A DNA stretch of 64,000 nt from Planctomycetaceae bacterium (GTDB lineage: Bacteria > Planctomycetota > Planctomycetia > Planctomycetales > Planctomycetaceae), in the NCBI GenBank assembly GCA_021732995.1, contig JAKFWA010000067.1, forward strand, positions 1-64,000, read 5' to 3'. Of the stretch, positions 8,655 through 17,517 are shown piece after piece (position 1 is the stretch's first letter; every line of letters starts with the position of its first letter). The notes beneath the pieces were generated by a model, which was given only the letters and a program-made list of their open reading frames with translations, searched no databases and was not told the origin of the DNA. Both the position numbers and the translations under genes were made by a program.

Positions 8655-9128
8655 TCACAGTTCCGCAACGAAGTGCACTTGCTGTGCGACCGGACGGAAT
8701 CCAACGGCTTGATAGAGGTGATTGCCGATCTGGTTCTGGGCAAGCGTTTCGATCTTGGCATGCGTGAGACCTGCGTCGCGGAAACGCTGCAGGGCCAGAT
8801 GCAGCAATTGCCGGCCGAGACCGTGTCCGCGTGCTTCCGGAACAATGCTGATGTTGGGGATGTGTCCCAGCCCGGCTTCCCGATCCAGCCACGTACTGAC
8901 GAAGCCCAGAATTTGGTCGCCGTCCACCGCGACGATGATGCCGTCCCGGTCGCGTGCCACGTCGTCATCCAGATGCCGGGCTTTGCGCCACCGCCAGTCG
9001 TGATTGTTGATCGGTCCAAACTCAAGCTCGATGCCCTGATCAATCGACACGCCCTCAAACGCTTCCACCATGATGTGCTTTAGCGTCGGCAGGTCGTCGG
9101 GACGATAACCACGAAATTCAATGGCCAT
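8655..9128 (-). CDS. GNAT family N-acetyltransferase
   Basis: This 157-residue protein has the GCN5-related acetyltransferase layout. It begins IEFRGYRPDDLPTLKHIM. The central strand IIVAVDGDQILGFVSTWLD is followed by motif A (VPEARGHGLGRQLL, acetyl-CoA pyrophosphate binding). Motif B-like QNQIGNHLYQAVGFRPV comes near the end. The acceptor substrate is unknown. Its ATG is only 3 nt after the stop of the upstream membrane protein gene, so the two are probably cotranscribed and translationally coupled. Confidence 0.88.
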   Translation of the reverse strand: MAIEFRGYRPDDLPTLKHIMVEAFEGVSIDQGIELEFGPINNHDWRWRKARHLDDDVARDRDGIIVAVDGDQILGFVSTWLDREAGLGHIPNISIVPEARGHGLGRQLLHLALQRFRDAGLTHAKIETLAQNQIGNHLYQAVGFRPVAQQVHFVAEL

Positions 9129-9131
9129 GGC

Positions 9132-10730
9132 TCACTGCCCATAGTGGAAGCCGGAAATTCGCATGACGGTGGCCACACACACCACCGCCTGCAACAGCAA
9201 GCTGCCAAGCCACACCCGACTGTCGCGGGGGGCCCCTTCATCTGTTGCTGAATCGTCCGGCGCCTGATGAAAATCTTCCACCGCCAGCAGGCACACCACA
9301 AACGGCATGAGTGGAATCCACAAGCGAGCCGCCTCTCCCGAATTCTTACCGGACAACCAGAGCAGGCCCCATACGATCGACACCGCGCACGCCAATGCGT
9401 GGTTCCAGCGACGATCCTTGTTCTTCCAACCGCGCACGAGACCGATACCGGCCAGTACGGCAACCGGCGTTCCGATTGCCAGTATCAATTCCAACGCGTT
9501 GACTGGCACCCACAACCACCTGGTGCGCGGGTATTGAGCGTAGAATCCCGCGTGATTGCGATAGTTCGCCACCCACACGGCCAGCAGGTTGATCTGGCCG
9601 ACGACACCCAGCAGGATCGTCATACCGATCACAGCGACACCGCCGCCCAGCGCCGGTCCGGCCAGTCGCGCGATGGTGCGTTTGATCGCCGCATTGCGGC
9701 TCGGCGGCTCCGGCATCGCAGGCGGCTCAGCGACCTCCGAACTGCGATCACCGTACGCGTAAATCGCCGTCGCCAGAAAAGCCAGCAGCCCGATCGGCAG
9801 GAACACCAAGCTGAGACACAAGCCTATCCAGCCCAGCAGACCAGCCACGCATCCCAGGACGATCGAACGGCGCTGCACCGCAGTGAGCCACGCCCAGGCG
9901 AACGTCACGACCAGTCCGGTGAAGAGTACATCGCACTTCGGCAGGAAGACCACCACCGCCGGAAACAACGGCCAGAAGCAGATGGCCTTCCAGGCTCCGG
10001 CGCGCGACATCCACAACCGCAGCAAACCGAACAGGGGCAGCATTGTGAACGCCACTGAGCCGTGAGCCAACAGCGCACCCAGCCAGATCACCGCACGGTC
10101 TGAGGCAGTGAACGGGGCCTTGTCACGAAACGGACCCGATTCAATCTGCTCAAACGCCGCTTCGGCTGAGACGGGCACTGTGGCGTTTACGACCGGCACC
10201 AGACCGGGGTGCCGATCCACCATCGCGATCAGTCCGCGGTACATTACAAACATCCCCGGCGGATGAGTGCCCACATGTAGCACGTCGCCTTCCGCCATCA
10301 GAGCTTCATACTTCGACAGGAAGTCCCGTGTGTCAGTGACCTCGTAACGAGCCTTGTAGAAATAGCCCGTCATGCTCGGGTAGTAGAGTACCCATGGCGC
10401 CTTCGAAAGCCGGAATCCATCTGGCGGACTTTCCTGCACGCCGAACAGCCAGGCCATGCTGGCGAGCATCAATCCGGCCAGCCATCCCGCTACCTGTCGA
10501 AGCGAGCCTGTTGAAATGTGCCCCAGCCCGAACCAGGCAACCGCCGCGAACACCAAGCCCAGGACGCCCGCCTGCAGCGAGCCGAGGACGACCTCGTTCG
10601 TGGTTTCTTCGCTCGGCAGCCGCTTCCAAGTCCATTCGCCGGGGATGCCGAGCGGGATCTCCGTGAACCACAGCAAGCCGATCGCGAAGACCACCGTGAT
10701 GGCCATGCTCCATAACCAGACAGCCTTCAC
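9132..10730 (-). CDS. polytopic membrane protein, possibly GT-C-like glycosyltransferase
   Basis: This is a 532-residue integral membrane protein with roughly 10-12 hydrophobic segments, for example WSMAITVVFAIGLLWF at the N-terminus. A long extramembrane loop after the third segment contains HVGTHPPGMFVMYRG; a THPPG-like motif in the first large loop recalls GT-C lipid-linked sugar transferases. That assignment is inference. Translation starts at a GTG (10730) after AAGGAAACC; an internal ATG eight codons later is an alternative. The downstream GNAT gene starts 3 nt after the stop. An inverted-repeat element lies just upstream. Confidence 0.65.
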   Translation of the reverse strand: MKAVWLWSMAITVVFAIGLLWFTEIPLGIPGEWTWKRLPSEETTNEVVLGSLQAGVLGLVFAAVAWFGLGHISTGSLRQVAGWLAGLMLASMAWLFGVQESPPDGFRLSKAPWVLYYPSMTGYFYKARYEVTDTRDFLSKYEALMAEGDVLHVGTHPPGMFVMYRGLIAMVDRHPGLVPVVNATVPVSAEAAFEQIESGPFRDKAPFTASDRAVIWLGALLAHGSVAFTMLPLFGLLRLWMSRAGAWKAICFWPLFPAVVVFLPKCDVLFTGLVVTFAWAWLTAVQRRSIVLGCVAGLLGWIGLCLSLVFLPIGLLAFLATAIYAYGDRSSEVAEPPAMPEPPSRNAAIKRTIARLAGPALGGGVAVIGMTILLGVVGQINLLAVWVANYRNHAGFYAQYPRTRWLWVPVNALELILAIGTPVAVLAGIGLVRGWKNKDRRWNHALACAVSIVWGLLWLSGKNSGEAARLWIPLMPFVVCLLAVEDFHQAPDDSATDEGAPRDSRVWLGSLLLQAVVCVATVMRISGFHYGQ

Positions 10731-10751
10731 GAATGGTTTCCTTGCTGAGAC

Positions 10752-10851
10752 AGGCGAGCGGGGGATGTCAATCCCCCGAGGCCTTTGATCTGCGATCTGA
10801 GTTTCAGAGTGAACCCGGGAAACTCGGGGGACTCACATCCCCCGCTCGCCT
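10752..10851. repeat. long inverted repeat (29-nt arms)
   Basis: Arms 10752-10780 and 10823-10851 are complementary at 27 of 29 positions around a 42-nt spacer. Each arm also contains its own CGGGGGAT / TCCCCCG mini-palindrome. It sits between the SDR gene stop and the start of the membrane protein gene. It would form a very stable stem-loop in RNA and could terminate SDR transcription. Confidence 0.75.
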
Positions 10852-10876
10852 CTTCGGAAAAAGAAGTCGCCAACTT

Positions 10877-11608
10877 TCAACCGCGTCCCAGGTAGAGCTG
10901 CTGGCTCGGCAGAACAATTGCTTCGAGGAAGTTCACTTCCGGCGGGACGGTGAGCATCGCCAAGGCGGCCTGAGCGACCGTTTCAACGCTCATCATTGGT
11001 TCGTCGTCAGACTTCAGACCCGACTCGGCTCGGCGTTCCACGTAAATGTTACCGGGATGCAGGCAACTGCAGATAATGCCGTATGGCCGACCATCGATCG
11101 CCGTCGCTTGAGTCAGCCCCCACACTCCGAACTTCGCGGCGGCGTAAGGCGTGTTTCCTTCACGCGGTCGCTGCGCCGAAATCGAGCCGATATTTAAAAT
11201 GCGTCCGCCGCCGTGAGTCTTCATGATCGGAAAGACTTCGCGGCTGCAGAGGAAAGAGCCCGTCAGGCACGCACCGATGACGTTGTCCCAGCCCTGTTTC
11301 GAGATCGTATCAATCGGACCACCGTCAAACGCACCCGCGTTGTTGACCAGAATGTCGACGCGACCGAACTTCGCATTCACGGCCTTGAAGAAGCCGACAA
11401 CCTGCGATTCGTCGGCGACGTCCACCGGCTGCGACAACACTTCACAACCCGCTTCCGTCAGCTCAGCAGCCACCTTCTGCAGTTTGTCGTTGTTGCGGGC
11501 ACAGAGTGCCAACCGGCAACCTTCCTGTGCCAGCACGCGGGCAATGCCCTTGCCGAGCCCCTGATTCGCCCCCGTCACCACGGCCACTTTGCCAGCCAGC
11601 TTACCCAT
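10877..11608 (-). CDS. short-chain dehydrogenase/reductase (SDR)
   Basis: This is a 243-residue classical SDR oxidoreductase. It shows the Rossmann glycine motif VVTGANQGLGKGIA, the NNAG motif (ILVNNAGAFDGG), the catalytic serine in NIGSISAQRP, and the YxxxK pair in YAAAKFG. It ends near NFLEAIVLPSQQLYLGRG. The substrate is unknown. The ATG at 11608 is chosen over the longer frame from 11683 because SDR homology starts there (MGKLAGKVAVVTG) and GGAAGAAC precedes it. Confidence 0.92.
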   Translation of the reverse strand: MGKLAGKVAVVTGANQGLGKGIARVLAQEGCRLALCARNNDKLQKVAAELTEAGCEVLSQPVDVADESQVVGFFKAVNAKFGRVDILVNNAGAFDGGPIDTISKQGWDNVIGACLTGSFLCSREVFPIMKTHGGGRILNIGSISAQRPREGNTPYAAAKFGVWGLTQATAIDGRPYGIICSCLHPGNIYVERRAESGLKSDDEPMMSVETVAQAALAMLTVPPEVNFLEAIVLPSQQLYLGRG

Positions 11609-11816
11609 CAGATGTTCTTCCGAGTTGATTGAATGATTCAGCAGCGCAGCCGCAGTCTGCTCGTCGCGACCCGCGGACCTCAACGACCCGGAAGCAATCT
11701 AGCGAATTGAAGCCTGAATACAGAACTCGACGGGGAGACTGTTTATGGGTCGTCATTCCACAGGCAGCTTTATCGCTTCGATTCGAGCGCGGCAGCGATC
11801 GCACCGCTCAACGAAA

Positions 11817-11848
11817 CAGGCCGGTGAGTCGTGAAACTCAACGGCCTG
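11817..11848 (-). terminator. hairpin downstream of the LCCL-repeat gene
   Basis: CAGGCCGGTGAGT (11817-11829) pairs with ACTCAACGGCCTG (11836-11848) with one mismatch and a 6-nt loop, about 140 nt beyond the stop of the minus-strand LCCL gene. Confidence 0.5.
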
Positions 11849-11890
11849 CTGAAAGGGTCGATACTTGTATCGTCGGAACTGGAATACCAA

Positions 11891-11939
11891 GTAGGCCGGA
11901 CAATCTTGTCCCGCTGTCGGACTGGATTGCCCGACCTGC
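11891..11939. repeat. dispersed palindromic repeat, copy B
   Basis: It begins GTAGGCCGGACAATCTTGTC and ends GATTGCCCGACCTGC, sharing the ends and GGACA core with copies A, C and D. It lies 47 nt downstream of the LCCL gene stop. Confidence 0.6.
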
Positions 11940-11986
11940 AAACCCGTCATCTCAGCCCTGATGAACCGCTCGATTCGTTATCCACC

Positions 11987-13426
11987 TCAGCGGTCCTCGG
12001 TTGCTGCCGCTCCACCACGTCCATAGGGGCGGAAGGAAGGAGTTGCGGCCGGTGCTGGCGAGTTAAAGATCGGCACTGGCCGCTGCACGCGTTCAATCCG
12101 GTAGCTTGTGTACCAGCTTTCCCAGTTATGGCTGGTGATTCCGTTTCGACTGGAAGACGGATGCTTCTGCTCACCGGACACAATGGTGACTTTCACCAAT
12201 CCGGTCTCGCCAACTTTCAACACTCCCGCATGAACTGCGGCCGTCGCCAGCGATGAGTCATCGGTATAGACATCAGTGCCGAAAACGGTGCCGCTGTTGG
12301 AGCCGGTCACCAGAAACACAAACGTCTGTCCCACCCGCTCGCGGTATTCTATCAGGTCACCGGGATCAGGTTTGCCCGTGGGCTCAATGGTGACTTGATA
12401 CTTCAGGTTCTGCTTCGGACCAGACACAACGGCAACGCTGCGCTCCCAACGCGAATATGGACGCGCTTCGACTCCATTGCGGGACGAACCGGCGTAATCC
12501 GACTGCCCTTCCACGATCCTGAAGGTGACCATGCCGGTTTGGCCGGGGTCGATCACTCCCGCATGCACAGCAGCAGCGGCGAGGTTCGAATCGTCCGTGT
12601 AAGGACCTGTTCCCCAGACGTATCCGCTAGTGCCACCCGTGAGGTTGAAGGACAGCGTGTCACCAATTCGGCCTACGCCATACAGGGTCTCCGGAGCCGG
12701 GGCGGAAGATGTTAGCGGTTGCGAATAGACGTTTGCCCCGAAGCGGAAGCTACCTCCCCAATTGGGGTACGAGGATGTTGTGATGCCATTGCGGGTCGAC
12801 CCAGAATAGGCGTTCTGGCCTTCGACGATCGTGACAGTCACCGAGCGAATCTCACCGACTTTGAGCAGACCGGCATGCACCGCGGCAGTGCCGACGTCTG
12901 AGTCGTCCGTATAAATGTCGCTGCCCCACACGATGCCTGAGTTGGAGCCCTTCACGCGGAATGTCAGTGCCTTCCCGATCTGGCCACGGAACTGATACAG
13001 CTCAGGAGCCCTAGAACTCTGCGCCGCAGTGGCAGCTTCCAAAGCTCGAATGCGATCGCGAATGGCGACTGCATGATCGAGATCACCGGCCCTGGTATAG
13101 CGATCCTGCAGAGCCTTCAGTTGCGGCAGTACTTCGGAGCGAGCGGCTTCGACTTCGGCAGCAGCGCGAGCCTGGATCGCGGCCTCACGCTCTTGAAGCT
13201 GATTAACAATCTGCTGAGCGTCGGGCGGCAGCGGTTCGGCAGGTCTCGGCGGTGCTCCTCGACGGCCAGTCCATTCGGTCGCGGGTTCACTCAGTCGGGC
13301 GGAAACTCCCGGCGCGGACCCAGGTCCGGAATATGGCCCCGAACCAAACGTTTGCGCTGCGACCGGAGAAGCGAGTGAACACAGGGCACCCACGAGTAAA
13401 AGCCATGACAACCACGCACGTTTCAT
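11987..13426 (-). CDS. secreted protein with three LCCL-like domains
   Basis: This is a 479-residue protein with a Sec signal peptide (LSWLLLVGALCSLASPVAAQ). A proline-rich linker is followed by a predicted coiled coil (~residues 65-130, QQIVNQLQEREAAIQARAA onward). Three tandem ~85-residue repeats come next (about 145-230, 245-330 and 358-443). Each has the pattern GSNSGxVWGxDxYTDDSxxxTAAVHAG, then VTIVEGQxxYxGSxRNGI. This is the LCCL fold signature (YxDDSxxxxAAVHAG), though the repeats lack the cysteines common in eukaryotic LCCL domains. LCCL domains are thought to bind lipids or carbohydrates; the ligand here is unknown. The ATG at 13426 immediately precedes the signal peptide. Confidence 0.85.
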   Translation of the reverse strand: MKRAWLSWLLLVGALCSLASPVAAQTFGSGPYSGPGSAPGVSARLSEPATEWTGRRGAPPRPAEPLPPDAQQIVNQLQEREAAIQARAAAEVEAARSEVLPQLKALQDRYTRAGDLDHAVAIRDRIRALEAATAAQSSRAPELYQFRGQIGKALTFRVKGSNSGIVWGSDIYTDDSDVGTAAVHAGLLKVGEIRSVTVTIVEGQNAYSGSTRNGITTSSYPNWGGSFRFGANVYSQPLTSSAPAPETLYGVGRIGDTLSFNLTGGTSGYVWGTGPYTDDSNLAAAAVHAGVIDPGQTGMVTFRIVEGQSDYAGSSRNGVEARPYSRWERSVAVVSGPKQNLKYQVTIEPTGKPDPGDLIEYRERVGQTFVFLVTGSNSGTVFGTDVYTDDSSLATAAVHAGVLKVGETGLVKVTIVSGEQKHPSSSRNGITSHNWESWYTSYRIERVQRPVPIFNSPAPAATPSFRPYGRGGAAATEDR

Positions 13427-13844
13427 GATTCGATCTCCGAGCGTTGAGAGCTGAGCGGCGTCGAGCATCCAAATGCTCACCGGGATCAGCGAAGCGTTTC
13501 AGTAGAGCCCGTCCGGCGGAGCCTTCAAGTCGATACGACGCAGCGTTTCACGCCGGATTTGCCATCGCAACAGAATTCGTTGCCAAAACCCAGCTTGTTG
13601 CCAGCCTCGCGGTACTCCGCTTGGACCTCGCGAGAGGCGACACGGGCTTGAGCCCTCCAGGCTTGCCCGTAACCGTCCGCCACAAACCAGTGCTGCATCA
13701 TGTTACCCCGACGAACGCACAACGACCGAACGGAATTCTTACAAGTCTTATCCGCAGAAGGTTAAGAAATCCTGAAACGCGTGTCCGGTCCAGTGCATTC
13801 GGTGGATGCTCCACTGCTCGATGATCGTTCTGATCGCGGAGCGA
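13427..13844. other. intergenic, no recognisable gene
   Basis: This 418-bp spacer lies between the start of the LCCL gene and the stop of the YfbK-type gene. Short frames on both strands have no family resemblance. A local imperfect palindrome (ACGGGC...GCCCGT, about 13642-13670) resembles other intergenic hairpins in the window. Confidence 0.4.
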
Positions 13845-16619
13845 TCAGCGACTCTCCTGCTGCTTCATGCGTTGAGCGGCCTTCACCATGTCGACGAACT
13901 CGGACTTGCGACCGGTGGGGTCGTCGCCTTTCGCCCCTGCGGCGGTTTCGGCGATGTCGTCCAGCGTCCACGTGCCGACATGCTTCGAATGCTTCAGGTG
14001 CATTGCGAAGTTCGCGACCGACGCCGCCCACAAAAGATCACGATTCGGGGCCACATCCTTCTTGCCTGCGATGTCGTCAACCACATAGTCCTCCGTGCGT
14101 ACGCTGGCCTCAGCGTTCGGTTGCTTGTAACGCAATTTCACGGTGAAGAGGTCGTCGGCCACCTCCGCTGGCAGCTTGGACTTAGCCTCGGCCAGAGCGT
14201 CTTCGGCCTGCTTCTTCTTCACGGCCACATATTTCAGGTCGTCCACCTTCCCTGACTTGGGCCATTGGCCGACCGGGACGATTTCATAAAGCGCGGTTAC
14301 GGTATGACCAGCTCCGATTTCGCCCGCGTCCTTGGTGTCATCGTTGAAGTCCTGAGCCGCCAGTGCCCGGTTCTCATACCCAATCAGCCGATAAGCACCG
14401 ACCGTGACCGGATTGAATTCCACCTGCAGCTTCACATCTTTGGCGACGGTATACAGCGTACCAACCATTTCTTCATTGAAGACCTTACGGGCTTCGTTCA
14501 GGTCGTCGATGTAGCCGTAGTGACCATTACCCTTGTCCGCGAGCTTTTCGAGTTTCGAGTCCTTCAGGTTACCCATACCGAAGCCGAAAACGCTCAGGAA
14601 CACGCCGCTGTTGGATTCCGACTGAATCAGCTTCACCAACTCATCATCACTGCTGATACCGACATTGAAATCGCCGTCGGTGCAGAGAATGACACGGTTC
14701 TCTCCTTCCTTGTTGAAGTGCTGCCGTGCCTGCTCATAGGCCAACCTGATCCCCGACGCTCCATTGGTGGAACCACCCGCATGCAGACCGTCGATCACCT
14801 GCATGATCTGCAACTGATCAGAGCCCTTGGTGCCTGGCAGCTTCACTCCCGCATCACCGGCATAGGTCACGATGGCGATGTGATCCTTCTCGCTCATCTC
14901 TTCGACGAGCAACGTCAGACCACGCTTTACCAGCGGCAGCTTGTTGGCGGGCTGCATCGATCCGGAAACGTCGATCAGGAACACCAGATTGGTCGGCGGA
15001 CGCTTGGATTTATCAATATCCTTGGCTTTCAGGCCAACGCGAGCCAGGTAGTTCTCCTTCTGCCACGGGCACGGCGCAACATCTGCCGTTACCGAGAACG
15101 CTTCATCGCCCGTCGGTTGCTTGTAGTCATACCGGAAGTAGTTGATGAACTCTTCAACGCGGACTGAAGCCGGTGGCGGCAACTGACCCTGAGTCAGGAA
15201 GCGACGAGCGTTCGCATACGAAGCCGAATCCACATCGATTGAGAACGTCGACAGCGGTGCGTCAACGGGAACGGAGAATTCGTTCTCTGCTACTACTTCA
15301 TAGCTTTCGGCGGTCGAGAGCTTGTCAGCCTGCGGAGCTTTCTCGGCTCCGAACTTGGCCTCGCGACCCTTCTGCAAGGAGTCGAGTGCCCGGAAGTAGC
15401 GATCTTTAGATTCTTCCTGCTTCTTGCGATCCAGTTCCGCCAGCAGACGCGTTTCAGCCTCCCCTTCCTTCGATTCTTTAGCCTTCGGCTCCAATTGAGA
15501 CTTAGCTCTTTCTGGCAGAGGCTCGCCGGGTTGCCCAGCCTTCGGCTTCTCTTCGCTTCTTTCCATCACGACCGAGAGCCTGGTCGGTGGTCCCGAAACC
15601 GGTTGATCTTCCGCTTTGGAATTCAGCTTCCGAAGTTGCTCAACGGTCTTGTCGGCAGGGCCACTGTCTTTTGCCGGGGCCGCTCCCCGGAGTGCGACAG
15701 CCCCGTCTCGACGATCCGCAGTCGAGGGAGCCGAACTGTCGCCCTTTTTCTGGCGTGCCTCGTCCAGCTTCTCACGAGAGGCGACCTTACCGCCAGCGCC
15801 AGGTGTCGCGGCGGTTGGAGCGGGACGCATGCCGGCTGGCTCTGCGACGGGGGCCGCAGGCGCTGTGGTCGCTGAGGTTACCGGCACTCCACCAAGTGTT
15901 GAATTCGTCCTCGCGGAACTCTGCGATTCCGTGCTGGCCATCCGCCGACGTGTGACCAGACTGGCATCCCCCAATCTGCCTTCCTGTGACTGCGATTGTG
16001 CAAGCTGCTTTACCGAGGAACTTGCCGCATCTACGGGCCGATTTACGGCTGGTCGACCTGACTCATCAACGATCGACTCTCGCGTCAATCCCTCCGTATC
16101 ACCCCGCCCTGCACGCGACGACAGCACCGAAGCTCCGGCAGCCGATTCGTTCAGCGCCACCAGTTTGTCGACTTCTGCTGATGCCGATTCCGGAACAGCC
16201 AGTCCATGCAGTCTTGTTCGAGAAGGCTCGCGAGCCTGCTGCACCGCAGGCAACATGATGGCCACGGCCAGAGCACTCGCCGCAAGCGAGCCACCCACGG
16301 CCAGCCACGCTCGGGGACTCGGCGCGGCGGCAATACCGGCTGCTCGCAAGTCGGGATGAACTACTGCTGCGGCAGCTCCCGCAGCCTGGGCGGCAATGTG
16401 TTGCTCCAGCTTCTGACGCTGCTCGGCGGTCAGTTCCGGAATTGGTTCGGCGGCCAATTGCGTCTGCAGCAGGCCGACCGTCTCCTGGATCTCAGCCAGC
16501 TCGGCACGAGCTTCGGCGGAATCAGCCAGCAGTTGGTCGATCTCAGCTCGTTCAGCAGCGTCCAGCTCGCCGAGGGCATAAGCCGTCAGCCGCGTGTCAT
16601 TCGGGTCGAAGGCGATCAT
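13845..16619 (-). CDS. YfbK-type vWA protein with anti-sigma-like N-terminus
   Basis: This is a 924-residue membrane protein. The N-terminus (TRLTAYALGELDAAERAEIDQ, then ELAEIQETVGLLQ) resembles anti-sigma factor N-termini but lacks the zinc-binding HxxxCxxC cysteines. A single membrane segment follows (AWLAVGGSLAASALAVAIM). Next is a ~300-residue low-complexity, charged linker. The YfbK N-terminal region (SFSIDVDSASYANARRFL) precedes a vWA domain with MIDAS DVSGS at ~550, and a C-terminal region matches YfbK/DUF3520. The ATG at 16619 is supported by AGGAG upstream. It lies 89 nt downstream of an ECF sigma gene, so it may be the membrane-bound regulator of that sigma factor; that role is inference from context and the N-terminus. 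Confidence 0.85.
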   Translation of the reverse strand: MIAFDPNDTRLTAYALGELDAAERAEIDQLLADSAEARAELAEIQETVGLLQTQLAAEPIPELTAEQRQKLEQHIAAQAAGAAAAVVHPDLRAAGIAAAPSPRAWLAVGGSLAASALAVAIMLPAVQQAREPSRTRLHGLAVPESASAEVDKLVALNESAAGASVLSSRAGRGDTEGLTRESIVDESGRPAVNRPVDAASSSVKQLAQSQSQEGRLGDASLVTRRRMASTESQSSARTNSTLGGVPVTSATTAPAAPVAEPAGMRPAPTAATPGAGGKVASREKLDEARQKKGDSSAPSTADRRDGAVALRGAAPAKDSGPADKTVEQLRKLNSKAEDQPVSGPPTRLSVVMERSEEKPKAGQPGEPLPERAKSQLEPKAKESKEGEAETRLLAELDRKKQEESKDRYFRALDSLQKGREAKFGAEKAPQADKLSTAESYEVVAENEFSVPVDAPLSTFSIDVDSASYANARRFLTQGQLPPPASVRVEEFINYFRYDYKQPTGDEAFSVTADVAPCPWQKENYLARVGLKAKDIDKSKRPPTNLVFLIDVSGSMQPANKLPLVKRGLTLLVEEMSEKDHIAIVTYAGDAGVKLPGTKGSDQLQIMQVIDGLHAGGSTNGASGIRLAYEQARQHFNKEGENRVILCTDGDFNVGISSDDELVKLIQSESNSGVFLSVFGFGMGNLKDSKLEKLADKGNGHYGYIDDLNEARKVFNEEMVGTLYTVAKDVKLQVEFNPVTVGAYRLIGYENRALAAQDFNDDTKDAGEIGAGHTVTALYEIVPVGQWPKSGKVDDLKYVAVKKKQAEDALAEAKSKLPAEVADDLFTVKLRYKQPNAEASVRTEDYVVDDIAGKKDVAPNRDLLWAASVANFAMHLKHSKHVGTWTLDDIAETAAGAKGDDPTGRKSEFVDMVKAAQRMKQQESR

Positions 16620-16708
16620 GGATAAAACTCCTGCATTGAGGAGAGATGGATGGGAGAGAATGCAGCGACAAGTCATTCGTCAGCAGAACGCGAGTCTTTA
16701 GAGTCATC

Positions 16709-17242
16709 TCAATGAACGGCGGGTTCGACGCGCCCGTCGGCACTCAGCAACTCACGCAGCCGCTTGATGCCGACATGCAGCAGGAACCCGACGTTGGTGA
16801 CGGTCAGCCCCGTCACGTCGGAGATCTCGCGGTAGGTCAGTTCGTTCTGAAACTTCAGACGAATCACTTCCTGTTGATTGATCGGCAGGCGATCAACCAG
16901 TCGCAGGACTTTGGCGGCGGCTTCGCGGGCTTCCAGCGCGTCGTGCGGGCTGTCAATACGCGGGGCTGTCCGCTGGTCGAGGTCAGTCGCGGTGCTCATG
17001 CGCCGCTCCTTTCTTTGAACGTCTAGTGCTCGATTTCGACAAACCGTGAACAGCCATTGCGACAGATGTCCGTCGATGGCGCCGCGGTCTTCCTTGCAGA
17101 GCTTCAGAAAGGTTTCTTGCACGACGTCACGTGCCGTTTCGAGATCGCCGGTCATCCGCTGCGCATAGCGCAGCAGCGGTCCTTCAAAACGAATCAACGC
17201 CGCACGAACCCATTCGGCATGGGTGGAATTACCGTTGATCAT
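16709..17242 (-). CDS. ECF sigma factor
   Basis: This 177-residue sigma-70 family protein has region 2 (LLRYAQRMTGDLETARDVVQ, WLFTVCRNRALDVQRKERR) and region 4 (LPINQQEVIRLKFQNELTYR, then a helix-turn-helix ending VTNVGFLLHVGIKRLRELL). It lacks the C-terminal extension of the sigma factor at 551-1777 and belongs to a different ECF group. The ATG at 17242 is favoured because homology starts soon after it; an ATG at 17290 would add 16 residues. The downstream anti-sigma-like vWA gene suggests a sigma/regulator pair in one operon. Confidence 0.9.
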   Translation of the reverse strand: MINGNSTHAEWVRAALIRFEGPLLRYAQRMTGDLETARDVVQETFLKLCKEDRGAIDGHLSQWLFTVCRNRALDVQRKERRMSTATDLDQRTAPRIDSPHDALEAREAAAKVLRLVDRLPINQQEVIRLKFQNELTYREISDVTGLTVTNVGFLLHVGIKRLRELLSADGRVEPAVH

Positions 17243-17517
17243 CCTCGTCCCCGGGTATTCAGGATGCGTCAGTGCCAGAATGACGCTCAACCGGAACGAG
17301 TCTTAGAGAAAAACCGCAGAAACCCGTAACCAACCCAATCAAAAGCGGTTTTGTTTCCCACCAGGGCAACCGTCACCAGCACCTTGCGTCCCCCAGGTCC
17401 TTTCCGTCTCTTCCCGCTAATTTCCCGTTTCGGCAGCCGATCAGCGAATCCCCCAGCAGATCGACCGGGTAACCCTTTCCGACAGTTGTTGTGGCTGAAA
17501 ACTCTCCGGGAGGTGCC

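Larger units (their letters stand above)
11609..11986. other. intergenic with terminator and dispersed repeat
   Basis: This spacer lies between the LCCL-protein stop and the SDR start. It contains the hairpin at 11817-11848 and repeat copy B at 11891-11939. No gene was seen. The SDR promoter should lie in the left half. Confidence 0.45.

Noticed and set aside
13525-13722. 65-residue minus-strand open frame in the 13.4-13.8 kb spacer
   Set aside because: It reads somewhat like protein but contains the local palindrome ACGGGC...GCCCGT, has no family resemblance and no clear ribosome-binding site.
14265-15167. 300-residue plus-strand open frame
   Set aside because: Antisense to the YfbK-type gene, where vWA motifs and the anti-sigma-like start are in the minus frame.
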